A DNA stretch of 64,000 nt from Coenobita brevimanus (GCA_032717465.1 CM064670.1:16264931-16328930); one strand, 5' to 3'. Counted from the stretch's first letter, positions 1 to 10,756 are shown. Program-made: numbers and translations. Notes: generated from the sequence alone by a model not told the origin.

Positions 1-351
1 ATTACATGATTTTACATGTAGGCACAGTTACACCAGAACTGTCACACCTACACCATGTATTACATACATTACGCTACATAACAATTAGTTGTTAATGTAA
101 ATGTAGCGAACTTTTTGCTCAGTTTGACCTGAGTACAGGATTTTTCACCATCGTCATGGAGTTTTTCCCTCAAGCTTGCTTCTGTTAACGTAAATACGAG
201 GTTTTTTCGCTCACTGGCAACTGTGACTTTCTCCTGTAGCAGGATAGCACACACACACCACAGTGTGAATCTTGTGTGACTGAGTTAGGATTTATATGTA
301 TATATATTGAAATTTATTTTCTGGGAAAAAATTTCAACTTTTGATGGGGTA

Positions 352-379
352 TAATGTCACGAGTCAGCTCGTGACATTA
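352..379. repeat. perfect 12-bp inverted repeat
   Basis: TAATGTCACGAG, a 4-base spacer, then its exact reverse complement. It could be a relic MITE tip or a chance cruciform. No flanking coding unit assigns a role. Confidence 0.7.
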
Positions 380-655
380 AATTTAGCGGGAAACCGCGAA
401 CTCTAGTGGAATCCCAGTGTTTATCGTTCAGTTTGACCGCTGCGTATTCACCCGGTCGGGAGTGTTTTTTTCATGCAATTTTTTTATGTCCCATAAATGA
501 TCATCTTTGTGCGAGACATTAGCACTTCCGCTGAGCGATTTATTTTGGGCGTTTCACTCAGTCTAGCCGTTAGTAATGCGGCTGGACATTTGCCTCTTTC
601 CCACGATTCGAAGTTAGTCAAGATTTGAGCGCTGCGGAAGCAAGTAGTGTGTGTG

Positions 656-775
656 GCAGTGTCCTTCCTCAATGACACCTAGTTCCCTCCACTGCCGTAT
701 TCCCGCCTAGTGTGATTGGCAAGAGAGCGAGTGCAGTGTCCTTCCTCAACGACGCCCAGTCATCCGCTTAGTCCA
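656..775 (+). repeat. imperfect direct duplication
   Basis: The sequence GCAGTGTCCTTCCTCAAYGACRCC occurs twice about 80 bases apart in split form, with diverging flanks, indicating an old local tandem duplication. No function is suggested. Confidence 0.5.
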
Positions 776-1499
776 CTCTTTGATCAGTATTTCTTTTCGT
801 TTTCTCCTAGGTTTAAGAGTTTAGCTTTTCAGTGAGCAAGTGAGTGCAATCTCCTTATTTTCAATTCATTTTGAAATGTAACATAAATTTATTCCTTTGT
901 AATCAATAAATCTAACAGTTCTTTTTCTTGAGCTTAATGTAATGTAAACTTGTGTTTTATTTTCCATATTAAGCTTATTCTAGTTGCAGCTCCTAGCTTG
1001 CATAAACGCTTTCCTATTCATAACTGGTACTTAGGCCAGTCTTTTTGTATTAAGCTTAAAATCCGTTGTGCCATCTAGGAGTTAATGCATCAGCAAGAAT
1101 CTGTTATCATTAATAGCATTAGATATTGATTGTCAGGGGTGAAGTCACTTTCTCCAGAGGCTAACAGTACTAACAAACAGCAATTGTGAGGAATTAGTCT
1201 CTGCTGTGTACTGTTGAGAAAGTTTATAAATTCTCGTTCTTAGAGAATCGGCGAAGCAGGCCAGATTAAAGTAATCATTGCTTGATTTTTAGCAAGACAG
1301 TTCATTGTCCCTGCTATCAGTATTATTGAATAAGTATCCTTCAATATTGCATACACTTTAAAACCCCCGTGACACTGTTCAACCCTTAATTCATTCAAAA
1401 CTAATTTCACTACCACCTCTTCCATTCGACCGTTACAGTCCCCCAGTGGAAATCTAGTAAGTGTCCCACGCGGAGAAGCCAACCTTCTTGTTGACATTT

Positions 1500-3240
1500 T
1501 TTCAACAAACTCAACCCTAAGTTCAGAATATCATAATATTCTTGTACTTGATTTTGATTCCCCTCAAATACCTCCTTTCATGATTCACATTAGGCACGTA
1601 CGAGCCGTATTACAAAATATATCAGCAGACAAAGCCACTGATCCAGATGAAATTCCTTCAATAGTACTTAAAAATTGCTCCTCAGTGTTGGCTTCTGTAT
1701 TAGCAAAATTTTTCCGCTTATGCATCCGTACCTCAATTTTTCCAGCCCCTTGGAAAGAAGCAAATATCCATCCTGTTCCTAAAAAGGGGGCAACTTCTGA
1801 TCCATCAAACCATAGACCAATTGCAATAACTTCCGTTCTCGGTAAAGTTTTTGAGACACTGATTAACAAACACATAGTCAAGCATCTAGAAATCAATAAA
1901 TTGATCAATGGTCGGCAGTATGGATTTAGACAGGAACGTTCAGCTGTAGATATTCTTTGCCTCTTACCCATCAGATTAACAAAACAATAAACCAACATGG
2001 TGAAACACACACAGTAGCATTTAATATTTCAAAAGCATTTGACAGAGTATGGCACCAGGCCTTATTGTCTAAGATGTCACACTATGGCTTTGCATCACTG
2101 GTTCCTCTAATTTCTTCTTACCTTCATAGTAGAATAATACGGGTCATGGTAGATGGAATTTATTCTCAGTTTCATTCCATAAATGCTGGCGTACGTCAGG
2201 GATCAGTTTTGGTGCCAACCCTCTTTCTCATACATATAAATGACCTCCTATCTGTCACGCACAACCCATACACTCTTATGCTGATGACTCGACCCTTCAT
2301 AGTTCTTTCACATTTAGTACCTCCTTTACACACTCTGATATTATAAATTCCCAAATAAACACAGCAGTTTCTCTGAACCAGGACCTGTTTAAAATTAATC
2401 AATGGGGACAAAAAAATCTGGTTTCATTTAATGCTCAGAAAACTAAATACATTAATTTCTCCAATAGAAAGAATCCCTCAGACTCTCACATAATTTCAAA
2501 TGATGTCATATTCCCATATCCACTACAATTGATATTCTAGGTGTTACTCTAAACCCCAACCTAAGCTGGACAGCTTATGTTAAATTCCTTGATAAAAATG
2601 CATGTAAAAAACTGGGACTTATGTACAGAGTTCGTGAGTTCTTCACTGACGAGCGGATGGTCACAATATACAAAAGTCATGTGCGTTCTCACATCTAATA
2701 CTGTTCACCACTGTGGAGTGGATGTGGAGCGATTCCACTGAGGCAGTTGGACAAAATTCAAAATAAAGCCATTAGATTAATCAATAATCCTGCCATAACA
2801 CAGGACCTTCCTCCGTTATCAGTACGTAGAGATGTTGCTTCTTTAGCACTATTTTATCGATATTTTTACCGTAAGTGCTCTAACGAACTGGCTTCAATTG
2901 TGCCTCCCCTTCACATTTTCTCCCGCAATACTCGGGCAGATGGGAGAGCCCATGAACTTACACTCTCTCCCCCACAATGCAGAACCTCTGCTTATCAAAA
3001 TTCATTTATCCCCAGAACTACTACTCTCTGGAATTCACTTCCTGGGAGTTGCTTCCCACATACATTTAAGCCTCTCAATTTTAAATCCAGTTGTTATAAG
3101 TATTTCATGAATGGAGGATGCCTTTAGGCACATAGACTTATTTTTTTTCCTTTGTTTTTCCTTCCTCCATTCATTATAAAAAAAAATAGCTTAATGTCTT
3201 TATTTACACTGTAATATCAATAAATATAAAGTAAAATAGT
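1500..3240 (+). mobile_element. 5'-truncated Jockey-superfamily LINE
   Basis: Non-LTR retrotransposon remnant on the plus strand. It starts within the region before the RT domain and ends in an A/T-rich 3' untranslated part after the stop at 3127. No endonuclease domain or ORF1 is present, so the copy is 5'-truncated, as is usual for target-primed reverse transcription. Frames shift at about 1960-1990 and 2250-2275, and in-frame stops occur near 2538 and 2697, so it is inactive. The exact clade (Jockey, CR1 or a relative) is not settled from reading alone. Confidence 0.85.
1535..3127 (+). pseudogene. LINE reverse transcriptase ORF2 (broken)
   Basis: This is the RNA-directed DNA polymerase that would copy LINE RNA into a nicked chromosomal site. 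The N-terminal part (1580-1990) shows ATDPDEIP, then PVPKKG and SNHRPIAITSVLGKVFE, the conserved fingers motifs. After a frameshift the second part (1957-2346) carries ISKAFDRVWH and the GVRQGSV motif. A further frame change reaches the catalytic SYADDSTLH box, whose YADD codons lie at 2277-2288. The C-terminal region (2747-3127) has QNKAIRLINNP, a RRDVASLALFYRYF block and IPRTTTLWNSLP, which are typical of the LINE thumb and tail region. At least two frameshifts and two stops break the frame, so no full enzyme can be made. Jockey/CR1-type membership rests on these motifs. Confidence 0.85.
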
Positions 3241-3412
3241 AATAGTAGATTGTTTGTAACCACAGCCTTTGGCGTGCTTGGGGCCAACGGATTGTAATAT
3301 GAGGGTTAGTGTTAACCTTCACATTACAACTCCAAATGGTGAACTGTATTAGCAAGGTTGGTTTTGATCTTCACAATAAAATTCCCCAATGGAGGGAGCT
3401 GATTTATTAAAA
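3241..3412. other. unassigned spacer after LINE 3' end
   Basis: Spacer with two related phrases (GTTAGTGTTAACCTTCACATTAC-like and GGTTTTGATCTTCACAATAA), possibly the degenerate 3' end of the preceding LINE. No gene seen. Confidence 0.4.
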
Positions 3413-3498
3413 ATAAAAAGGAGCAGTAGTGGTAGCAGCAGTGGTAGCAGTAGTAGTAGTAGTAGTAGTGGCAGCAGTAGTAGTAGTCAGTGGTAGGC
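3413..3498 (+). repeat. (GTA/GCA)n trinucleotide tract
   Basis: Interrupted AGT/AGC trinucleotide repeat. It directly precedes a block rich in GCGCAAGCGCAA words, an association repeated at 4685-4910. Confidence 0.85.
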
Positions 3499-3514
3499 AG
3501 CCCAAACAAAGAAG

Positions 3515-3625
3515 GACCTTGCGCAAGCGCAAAGCGCAATCCACAGTTCACTACCTTACGCAAGCACAAGTGCGCAATCTGACAAATTTTTAGCTTGCGC
3601 AATGTCACAAAGTGCAAGTGCAAGC
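3515..3625 (+). repeat. GCGCAAGCGCAA-rich block, copy 1
   Basis: Short block with repeated GCGCAAGCGCAA, TGCGCAAT and ACGCAAGCACAAG words beside a GTA tract. The same vocabulary recurs at 4685-4860, so this is a small dispersed repeat or a CG-rich cryptic repeat. Confidence 0.55.
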
Positions 3626-3697
3626 CATTTGCATATATTTGTGGGAATTACTGTAAAATATTGAGATATTAAAAAAAATTAACACTTTTATTAATTA

Positions 3698-4213
3698 TTA
3701 TTCTGTCTGTCTGTCTATTGCCAGACGCTTTAATCTCGTAAGAGGTGGTCACTGGCCACAAACAAGCAACAATTTGCCTCCATGTCGTCCTGTCCCCTGC
3801 CATTTCACTGCCCTGCTCCCTGCTCACACCCCTCTCTCTCATATACAGTACTTCTCCACTCCATTCCTCCATCTCATCCTTGGCCTCCCCCTCCCTCTTC
3901 CCTCCTCGACCTCACTCATACACTCTTCTCGTTAGTCTCTCACTCTCCATCCTCTCCATATGACCAAACCACCTCAGTGTGTTTCTCCTAATGCTTCCTA
4001 TCACGTCCACATCCACGCCACAACGATCCTTCACTTCCTCACTTGTCAGTGTCTCTCCATGTAACTCTACATGCTCCTCTCAAATAACTCATTTATTTCC
4101 ACAGCTCTCACTCTTCAATTCTGTCCCTCCAATAAGGTCAAACCTTCACTTCCATACATTAGAGTTGGTATCACAATACTGCCATGTAGTAATTTTTTCA
4201 CTCGTGGAAGTTA
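3698..4213 (-). mobile_element. LINE family A, 3' fragment (copy A1)
   Basis: Read on the minus strand, this is the end of the same LINE as at 36.0 and 41.6 kb. It encodes remnants of IVIPTLMYGSEG, TLRWFGHMERME and GRGRPRMRWR and ends in the shared 3' tail (GTGGCCA...GCGTCTGGCAATAGAC) followed by a (GACA)n tract at 3698-3718. The RT catalytic core is missing because the copy is 5'-truncated near 4213. Frameshifts and stops make it dead. Confidence 0.85.
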
Positions 4214-4329
4214 AGAGGAGTGAGCGGGCTGCGAAGTGTAGGGACAGGGAAATGTGATGTTGCTAGTTTTACTTTTGTCTGCATTTTCGCAAGACGTTAT
4301 ATTTAATAATTCAATATAGATATACAATA

Positions 4330-4459
4330 GCATGTGTAATTCCTTACAAAAATCATTAAAACATATTTAAATCAAATATCCACAGCCTAATAAATTATTA
4401 GGCTGTGGATGTTTGGTTTAAATAATGTTTTAATGATTTTTGTAAGGAACTGCATATGC
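4330..4459. mobile_element. foldback MITE with TA flanks
   Basis: An almost perfect palindrome. The left arm starts GCATGTGTAATTCCTTAC and the right end reads as GCATATGCAGTTCCTTAC on the other strand. The centre CCTAATAAATTATTAGG is at 4386-4402. TA dinucleotides flank both ends (4328-4329 and 4460-4461), fitting a Tc1/mariner-type target duplication. There is no coding capacity, so it would be a non-autonomous element mobilised in trans. Confidence 0.85.
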
Positions 4460-4684
4460 TACTCTTAATAAATATTTTAAATTTATTTATATTTACTAAT
4501 AATAATAATTTTAAAAAATATTAAAATACATTATCTCTGTTGAAGCATTTTAAGAAATGCTACTACCCTCCGTCCCTCCCGCCTTCCCCAGAACCCTCGC
4601 GACCCGCCCGAGCCTCCCTCAACCCTTGTCCAGACATATGGGGAGCTCCCAAGACCAGGTGTCTGTTTGATTGCGCAGTGCCCA
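4460..4684. other. unassigned A/T-rich then C-rich spacer
   Basis: An A/T-rich stretch with (AAT) words, then a short C-rich part. The small open frames show no recognisable domain. Confidence 0.4.
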
Positions 4685-4860
4685 GTCCACAGGAGAGGTG
4701 CACAAGGCAGGTGCGCAAGCGCAACTAAATCTGCGTTAGCGCACCTGCCTTTTCATATGCGCAAGCGCAATATTGTGCATGGTCTCGTGCGGTATGCAAC
4801 GCGCAAACAATATTCACCAGAGCACAACGGTGTGCAATTGCGCTTAGCGCAAGTGTTTGA
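4685..4860 (+). repeat. GCGCAAGCGCAA-rich block, copy 2
   Basis: Repeated GTGCGCAAGCGCAA, ATGCGCAAGCGCAA and TTGCGCTTAGCGCAA words, in part inverted, so short hairpins are possible. It is followed by a (GTA)n tract at 4880-4905, as in copy 1. Confidence 0.55.
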
Positions 4861-4879
4861 GCACCTACCCAGCACTGAT

Positions 4880-5075
4880 AGTAGTGTTAGTAGTAGTAGT
4901 AGTCCAGGCTCGTCTGAAACGTGAATCCGGTCGATTGCAGTCTGAAGTTGTCCTCTTCCTGTAGTCCACCATCTCCTTTTTGGAGGATAATGAGGAATGT
5001 TTTTATAACCGGGCAGTGAAACCGTCCAGTTATATCGATGCCACCACGTGAAGGCGTCCCTCTTCAGCACCGCAA
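4880..5075 (+). repeat. dispersed repeat R1, copy 1
   Basis: One of four copies of a ~180-bp dispersed sequence (others at 25830-25992 +, 10757-10975 - and 59998-60200 -). Shared words include GTGAACC..GACTGCAG, CACCATCTYCTTT.GGAGGAT and GGTGCCACCACGTGAAGGCGT. Each copy tends to lie beside a (TAG/CTA)n tract, which suggests a retroposon with a trinucleotide tail. Confidence 0.7.
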
Positions 5076-5228
5076 GAAATAAAATGCACTAACAGCTTCG
5101 GTTCCTTGTGAATCACTGAAGTGAATAGAATTGCCTCACGCCAAATAGGGTAGACCACAGGAGGTGTTGTGCCCATGCAAGGGTGACTGATACTAGTTAT
5201 AACACTCAAGCTCTTGTGGTCACTTGTT

Positions 5229-6476
5229 CTTCTTCTTCTTCCGCAGCTTTGTTCATGTTTCTATGGGGTCGCAGTTTCTGACTCGTTGTCTCCATTCTCC
5301 TCTGTGTCCAAATGCATCCCCTGCTGTATTCTTTCCCCTCATATCTCGCTGTATACAGTCCACCGTCTCCTCGACCGACCCCTTCTCTGTCTACCCTCCA
5401 CTTCCATGTCCATCACTCTTCTACCCACACAGTCCTCATTCCTTCTCATTACATGTCCTTACCATTGTAGTCGCATTTCCTGCACCCTCATTTAGATTTC
5501 CACAACCTTAATCGTTCCCCTAATTCTCTCATTCCTGATCTTATCCATTCTCGTGACCCCGCTCATCCATCTTTGCATCCGCATCTCCGTCACCTCTAGC
5601 TTTCTCTCCTGAGATTTCTTTATGGGCCAAGTTTCCGAACCGTATATCATTGCAGGGCTTATCAACGTTTTATACACTTTTCCTTTCATTCTTGCACTAA
5701 TTTTGCTATTACATAACACTCCTGACATATCCCTCAAGTTTCTCTATCCTGCCTGTATCCTCCGGTTAATTTCTACATCCAGTCCACCGTCAGCTGTTAA
5801 GTTCGACCATAAATACTTGAATGTCCCAATTCTTTTCAACTTTTCTCCTAGCAAGCTCACAGCTCTCTAAAGAATAGCTAATTTTAAGTCCTCTATCCTC
5901 CACTTTTTTTCTCCATTCCTCCAACTTCGGTTCTACTCCCTCCCTGGTGGTGTCTATCAGCACAATATCATCTGCAAACAACATAACCCATGGAGCCTCC
6001 TCAGTGATGCTTCTCCCCAAAACGTCTATTAACAAATCAAAGATATAGGGACTCAACGAGGATCCCTGATGTAGTCCAACTTTTTGGGGAAACTTCTGCC
6101 AGATCAACACTACTTGCCCGGTCATACATATCTTTAACCAGTTGCACATACTTTTCTGAAATGCCCTTCTTCCTCATACAACTCCATACTTCCTGCCTTG
6201 TCATAGTGTCATACACTTTTTCCAAGTCGACAAAAATCATGAGCAGCTTTCTCTGTTTTCCTCCAAATTTTCCTGGATTTGTCGCACTGCAAATTTTGCA
6301 TCTGTTGTTTCTTTTTCTGGCATGAATCCGAACTGTTTCTCACCATTCTCTGTTTCCTCCATTAACCTTTTCTGTATTATTCTCTCTCATATCTTCATTG
6401 CGTGTGGCATCAGCTTTTTACCCAAATAGTTTCGACAGTTCTGAATGTCACCTTTTTCCTCCTGTGCTCACTCTCA
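5229..6476 (-). mobile_element. RTE-like LINE (family B), 5'-truncated
   Basis: Minus-strand non-LTR retrotransposon remnant ending in a (GAA)n tail at 5229-5240, just after a coding end similar to RRRGRPKKRW...IQRDMR. The 5' part lacks an endonuclease domain. Many frameshifts and stops show an old, inactive copy. RTE assignment rests on the RT motif style and the short trinucleotide tail. Confidence 0.82.
5490..6440 (-). pseudogene. RTE-like reverse transcriptase (broken)
   Basis: Remains of a LINE reverse transcriptase. In order on the minus strand: KQFGFMPEKETTDAKFAVRQ, then IFVDLEKVYDTMTRQEVW (motif A region, first catalytic Asp in VDLEKVYD), VGLHQGSSLSPYIFDLLIDV (motif B), and MLFADDIVLIDT with the FADD catalytic box at 5967-5978. 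Further on are KISARMKGKVYKTLISPAMI, YGSETW and RNERIRGTIKV, typical of the RT C-terminal region. Frames change at least near 6040-6060 and 5790-5830. FADD is intact but the gene cannot yield one protein. It belongs to a different LINE family from copies A1-A5. Confidence 0.85.
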
Positions 6477-6703
6477 GCTAAATTTCATCGTCTAGCGTTA
6501 GTTGTATTAGAATGCCAGATTTGTTCCGATCATGAGAGGAGTAACAGGAAGAATTTTCATCAGTGTGAGAAGTAATATCGGCTATTCATAACATTAATTT
6601 GTATCCATTCATGTATCGTTCAGTGAAGACATCCAGTAAACCTCGTAGTTTCACAGTATACTAAATCCACTTAATAGTAAGCAGCCCCTATATATATATA
6701 TAT
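6477..6703. other. spacer with alpha-MITE fragment
   Basis: Contains ACTCTCAGCTAAATTTCATC and GTCTAGCGTTAG, a fragment of the CGTCTGG-bearing alpha-MITE family. It ends in a short (TA)n tract at 6690-6704. No gene seen. Confidence 0.5.
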
Positions 6704-7086
6704 ATGGAGCCTCTGTGGTACAGTGGTAGATTGTGCTTTTCGTACACAGGTGAACCAGGGTTCACGCCCCGCCAGGGTAATAAACTTTGGGAGTGTTCAC
6801 CCAACCACGTACTGTATTGGCGGACACAAGGGGTGTTGTGGTTGAACCAGTGTCGCATACTATAAAGTATGCTTGCACCCAGTAGGCTTGCGCAGGCCGA
6901 TTACACTTCGTTCACAGACTACACACACATCCAAAGCCACGCCAACATTACGATTACACTTAATAGCAAATCACCCTACATACAATATCTACCAGACAGT
7001 CTAAGCCACTTGGTAGAGATACATTGGCTGTATCGTCCCGACTTCGGTCGGATAGGCCGGCCATGCAGTGGATACTCAAACGGCTG
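6704..7086 (+). mobile_element. tRNA-derived SINE
   Basis: The head resembles a tRNA gene with internal Pol III promoter: A-box-like GTGGTACAGTGGTAGA near the start and B-box-like GGGTTCACGCCCCG about 40 bases later. A ~300-bp tRNA-unrelated body follows, ending in GATGATGATATAT and running into a long (AT)n tract. It has no open reading frame; mobilisation would need a LINE enzyme in trans. Confidence 0.8.
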
Positions 7087-7090
7087 ATGA

Positions 7091-7170
<80 letters not shown>
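7087..7170. repeat. (AT)n microsatellite
   Basis: About 84 bases of pure AT, directly at the tail of the SINE. Confidence 0.97.
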
Positions 7171-7173
<3 letters not shown>

Positions 7174-7469
7174 TTTTGCATATACTATTATCTATGTTTC
7201 CATGCAGTTACTGACCACACAAAGACCAATTTTAACCATGAAATAGGGAAAAATCGCATATTTACGCGTGTCGCGATTTCGGACAATTTTACACCGTCGC
7301 GTCGTGCGCAATCGCCAAAATTTTTGCTTACTATTTTTCTGACTTTCCCTTGACTCAGCCCTACCTAATGCAAAAAGAATTAGGTTGATATCTATTACTG
7401 TTCTCGTGAAAGAAACGAACAAAGGCACAGACAGACACACAGATACACGGCTTGACTATCATTTAGATT
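7171..7469. other. unassigned stretch
   Basis: No coding motif or recognised repeat. It includes ACAGACAGACAC near 7428. Confidence 0.4.
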
Positions 7470-7692
7470 GCTTTTACTCAGACTTGGCCCAAAATTTCCA
7501 CCTTTCCCCCTTGATTAGTTGTAACAAATGATTAACACTGCAATATGGCGCTTGTCGTGACGCAGCGCTATGAAAAGGATGCAGCGCTGTAATATTGTCT
7601 TCCTTCTGACACTGATTTACATGAAAAAAATGAAAGAAAAAAAAATTCAAGAAGACGAAAAGCTAGGTCAATTTAAAGTAAAAGAACTATGG
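7470..7692 (+). mobile_element. beta-MITE copy
   Basis: Member of the beta family defined by its full copy at 39537-39760. It starts TTTTACTCAGACTTGGCCC, has the shared core (CTATGAAAAGGATGCAGCGC, TAATATTGTCTT) and ends near AAAAGCTAGGTCAATTTAAAG, the decayed other terminus. No coding capacity. Confidence 0.75.
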
Positions 7693-7799
7693 AAAACCTC
7701 ACAGCAGACACACCCAATTATGAACGTTCTTTGACTTGTTGCTGTTGTTTTTGCTTACCCTTGGTTTGTGTGACCTAGCAGATCCGCCGATCACATGTA

Positions 7800-8030
7800 A
7801 GCAAGTGTGTCTGTGGGGCTGACCTACAGCACAGTAAATACACACCCTGTAGGGAATCGGCGCGGTCTTGTGGCAGACAGCTCCTCATCACGGTCAGACC
7901 AGGCCATTCCCACGGTGCAGGCAAATATGAGGGGCTTTGGTTTCCGGGTGGACACTGAAACTGTTTCGCTTTGGGTGCACAGCGTCACCACGTGTAGGCT
8001 TCTCGTTAACGTACTGTAGGTCACTGTCAG
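7800..8030 (+). repeat. dispersed repeat R3, copy 1
   Basis: Shares a ~200-bp segment with 58150-58400: GACCAGGCCATTCCCACGGT, CAAATATGAGGGGCTTTGG, a CGGGTGGACACTGAAACTG-like block and CACGTGTAGGCTTCTCGTTA. The open frames across it are not supported by any domain. Probably an old SINE or MITE family. Confidence 0.65.
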
Positions 8031-8289
8031 CTAGTGATGTCTGTCTACTGATCCCAAACAATACACGGACATATACTGTATGCGCTTCTTTCCCTTCAGC
8101 CTGAAGACGTCACTTTCATATCACTCTTGTTGCTGCCTGACGATTATTTTTATCTTAGGAGAGCGCCCCACCTGTGAATCGCTTGATAAATGGCGATATC
8201 TGACTGTTAAGTTGGTAAGTTTCTCCTGAGCTGCATAAAATCGTTTAAATTCAGGCAGATCGGAATAACGAAATTAAAGTGCTTCTTAT
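8031..8289. other. unassigned stretch
   Basis: No recognisable gene or repeat beyond faint alpha-MITE words near 8095-8200. Confidence 0.35.
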
Positions 8290-8612
8290 TCCTGTGTGTC
8301 TGACTGTGGGCATAGACTCGAGTCCCCTCCCTGAGGCCCAGCAATGCTCCTATGCGCCACACACCTTCACAGGTCATCATTTCGGCGCTAATACTCACCA
8401 CTTATATTGAACTCTTGCTAGGGCTGAGGGCTAGTGTGGTATTATTAACGGGGGTGTTCTGTGACATGTTAGTGAATCTTGTGGATATAAAGTCTATGAT
8501 AAAGAATTAAAGTAACTGATTTATTTTCTACTCCAGCCTGGGATCGACCTAGCGTCTCTACGGATATCAGACGACATCTCTTACCTCTCCGTCTTTATAT
8601 TTATTTTGTGGA
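8290..8612 (-). mobile_element. tRNA-related SINE (family with copy at 21.95 kb)
   Basis: On the minus strand the head (8520-8612) has a tRNA-like layout, GAGAGGTAAGAGATG then CTGATATCCGTAGAGACG then B-box-like AGGTCGATCCC. The body toward 8290 shares CGGCGCTAATACTCACC and CCCTGAGGCCCAGCA words, in the same order, with 21950-22300. Both copies are strongly diverged. Confidence 0.6.
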
Positions 8613-8864
8613 TGAGGGTGGGGTTCGCAGTGGAAAGGTTGAGAATAATCTTCATTAACTCCCTAAATACATTTTTTTTAAAGCATAGTTTATCCTTTCC
8701 AGAAGATTTTATGAAAAGGATTATTTAAGGCTGTAATTCCTCCAGTTCAAAAAAAAAAAAAGTCCAAACCTTAAAAAAAAAAAAAAAAATGAGGTAACAT
8801 GAATTAATCAGTTCTATGAGGGATACTGACGTAAAGAAGGAGTTACCTGAGAGAGCTGAGCCGA
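8613..8864. other. unassigned stretch with poly(A) runs
   Basis: Two A-runs (8748-8761 and 8774-8789) may be tails of old retroposons. Nothing else recognised. Confidence 0.4.
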
Positions 8865-9650
8865 GGAGGTAACAAGGTGAAGTGAGGCAAGACGAGGAAA
8901 GATGAGATGAAGAGTTGTTGGATTAGAACTGAGGAGAGACAGCACTAGATGACCTGCAGTGATACTGACAAGAAATGAGTGTGAGATGAAACAAGAAGAG
9001 GTGAGAGGAAGCGCGCAGAGGCAAGGCAGAGAGGTGGGACGATAAGAGCTGAGGTGAAATAAGTCGTAGGGTTGCTAGACGAAAGTGAGATGATTAAAGA
9101 TGACACAGGACGACGAAAAATGAGTTCAAGACATGTTAGATGTGACTAGATGAAACGAGGAGAGGTGTGGCGAATTAAGGTGAAACGAGGGAAAAAAGGG
9201 TGAGACAGGACGAGATGAGGTGAGACGAGGCGAGGAGAGGTGAGTCAAAGAGATGTTAGACGAGACGAACTGAGATGACTGAAGGTGAGATCAGACAAGG
9301 TGATGTGAGGCGAGGAGAGGTGAACCGATTAGAAACAAAGCAAGACGATGAGAGGTGAGTCAAGATGTTAGGCATACGAGGTGAGACAAGCAGAGGTGAG
9401 ACAAGACATTTAGAGCTGAGACGAAAAAAATGAGAAGAGTAGAGGCAAGGAGGGGCGAGGTGAGGTGAGATGAGACGAGGAGAGGCGATACAAGATGAGA
9501 TGAGACTAAGTGAGGTGATGGTTGGTGAGTTGAGGTGAGAGGAGACGGGGTGAGACGAGACGAGGAGAGGCGAGATGAGACGGGACGGACTTGAGACGAG
9601 GTGAGACGAGCAGAATAAAGCGATGTAAGGCGAGGCGGAGTGTGGGGGGC
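8865..9650 (+). repeat. purine-rich degenerate minisatellite
   Basis: About 790 bases built from variants of GAGGTGAGACGAGGAGAGGT, with nearly all purines on the plus strand. Periodicity near 5 and 10 bases is visible by eye. The long minus-strand open frame through it (9256-9735) is a low-complexity artefact rich in Ser, Pro and Leu. Confidence 0.85.
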
Positions 9651-10165
9651 TGTGTTGATGTGGGGTCGGAAGCCGCCACTCTTCTGACGGGCTACAGGTC
9701 GACTGCTCTCCCTCTCGCACTGGAAATACAGTCAAACATTACAGTCACTTCGCCTCTCCTGCCACTATTTCATCGCTGGATTCGTAGAAGCTTTAATGTA
9801 ACGTGGTGGATTTAGTTGAATATTATAATGCATCCGAGGGTGATAATATACTCCTTTGTCTACGACCTCTCACTCAAGCATCTATAAATCCAGCAATGGG
9901 AAAGAGGTTGGGAAGGCGAGCGGACTTCTATATTTAAGTACGATTTTATTTTATTTTCCTTAGCTGAGGGAAATTCCAGGCGTCAAAGGATCAGCTGACA
10001 AAGTTCTCAGTCCTCTGATTAACACGAGTTTCATTACCTAAAACGAAACACATGATGTTAGCCTAAGCAAAATGCACAAGTGCGTCAATAACAGCTAAAG
10101 AGCTATTAACTGTACACTCCCCACCCTTCACACTTCCGTACCTTGTGCAGTCCATAGCCACTTCC

Positions 10166-10173
<8 letters not shown>
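9651..10173. other. unassigned stretch
   Basis: No gene motif. It begins with a GC-richer part and becomes A/T-rich. Confidence 0.35.

Positions 10174-10244
<71 letters not shown>
10172..10244. repeat. (CT)n microsatellite
   Basis: About 72 bases of CT repeats. Confidence 0.97.
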
Positions 10245-10248
<4 letters not shown>

Positions 10249-10536
10249 GATTATCAAATAATAAAGGTAGGTGGGGGTGTTTACCATGCACTCAATCAAT
10301 GTAGTGCTGCTTTGGGTGTCTGCCCTTTCCTCGTTCCTCCTTGTCATTCTTTCCTTCATTCTTTTCTCCTTCTGCCTACGGGTGACTTTACACTCCCTCT
10401 TCAATTTTTTTTTTCCTTCCTTCTTTCCTTTTCCTTCTGCCTGTGGGTGACTCTACACTGAGTGACAAGACAAATGGTTTCCTTTACACCAGGAAGCCAC
10501 TTACCACCTTGGGTGGTAACCATATAACCAAATTAT
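10245..10536. other. unassigned stretch
   Basis: CT-rich low-complexity DNA with a local duplication of CTTCTGCCTRYGGGTGACT (near 10369 and 10434). No gene. Confidence 0.4.
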
Positions 10537-10756
10537 GGCGTCTGGTGGTTTAGTGGGTAATTAAGACGCTCCAATCGGATTGAGCCTGTGTAGGTTTATA
10601 CCCAAGGAATGGTTGGGGTTTGTTGCTCACATAGTGCCACTCAGGGGTGAGTGAGGCTGGTCACTCTCATCTTGAATGCCGGGACCAACTTGCCTAGCCC
10701 GGGGCTCCTACGCTTCTCATGGGGTAACGTAGAATTAGATGATGGATGGATGGATA
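10537..10756 (+). mobile_element. tRNA-derived SINE
   Basis: A-box-like TGGTGGTTTAGTGGGTAA is followed after ~40 bases by B-box-like GTAGGTTTATACCCA. The body runs to a (GATG)n-like end near 10738-10755. This head differs from the SINEs at 6704 and 14588, so it is a separate family or subfamily. Confidence 0.72.

Larger units (their letters stand above)
1..1499. other. unassigned non-coding stretch
   Basis: No convincing coding frame or recognised mobile element was found. The short open frames here lack recognisable motifs. It holds a perfect 12-bp hairpin (352-379) and an imperfect duplication of CAGTGTCCTTCCTCAA near 656-775. The rest is A/T-rich unique-looking sequence. Confidence 0.5.

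Noticed and set aside
9256..9735. 159-codon minus-strand frame
   Set aside because: Lies in the purine minisatellite and encodes Ser/Pro/Leu repeats without a domain.
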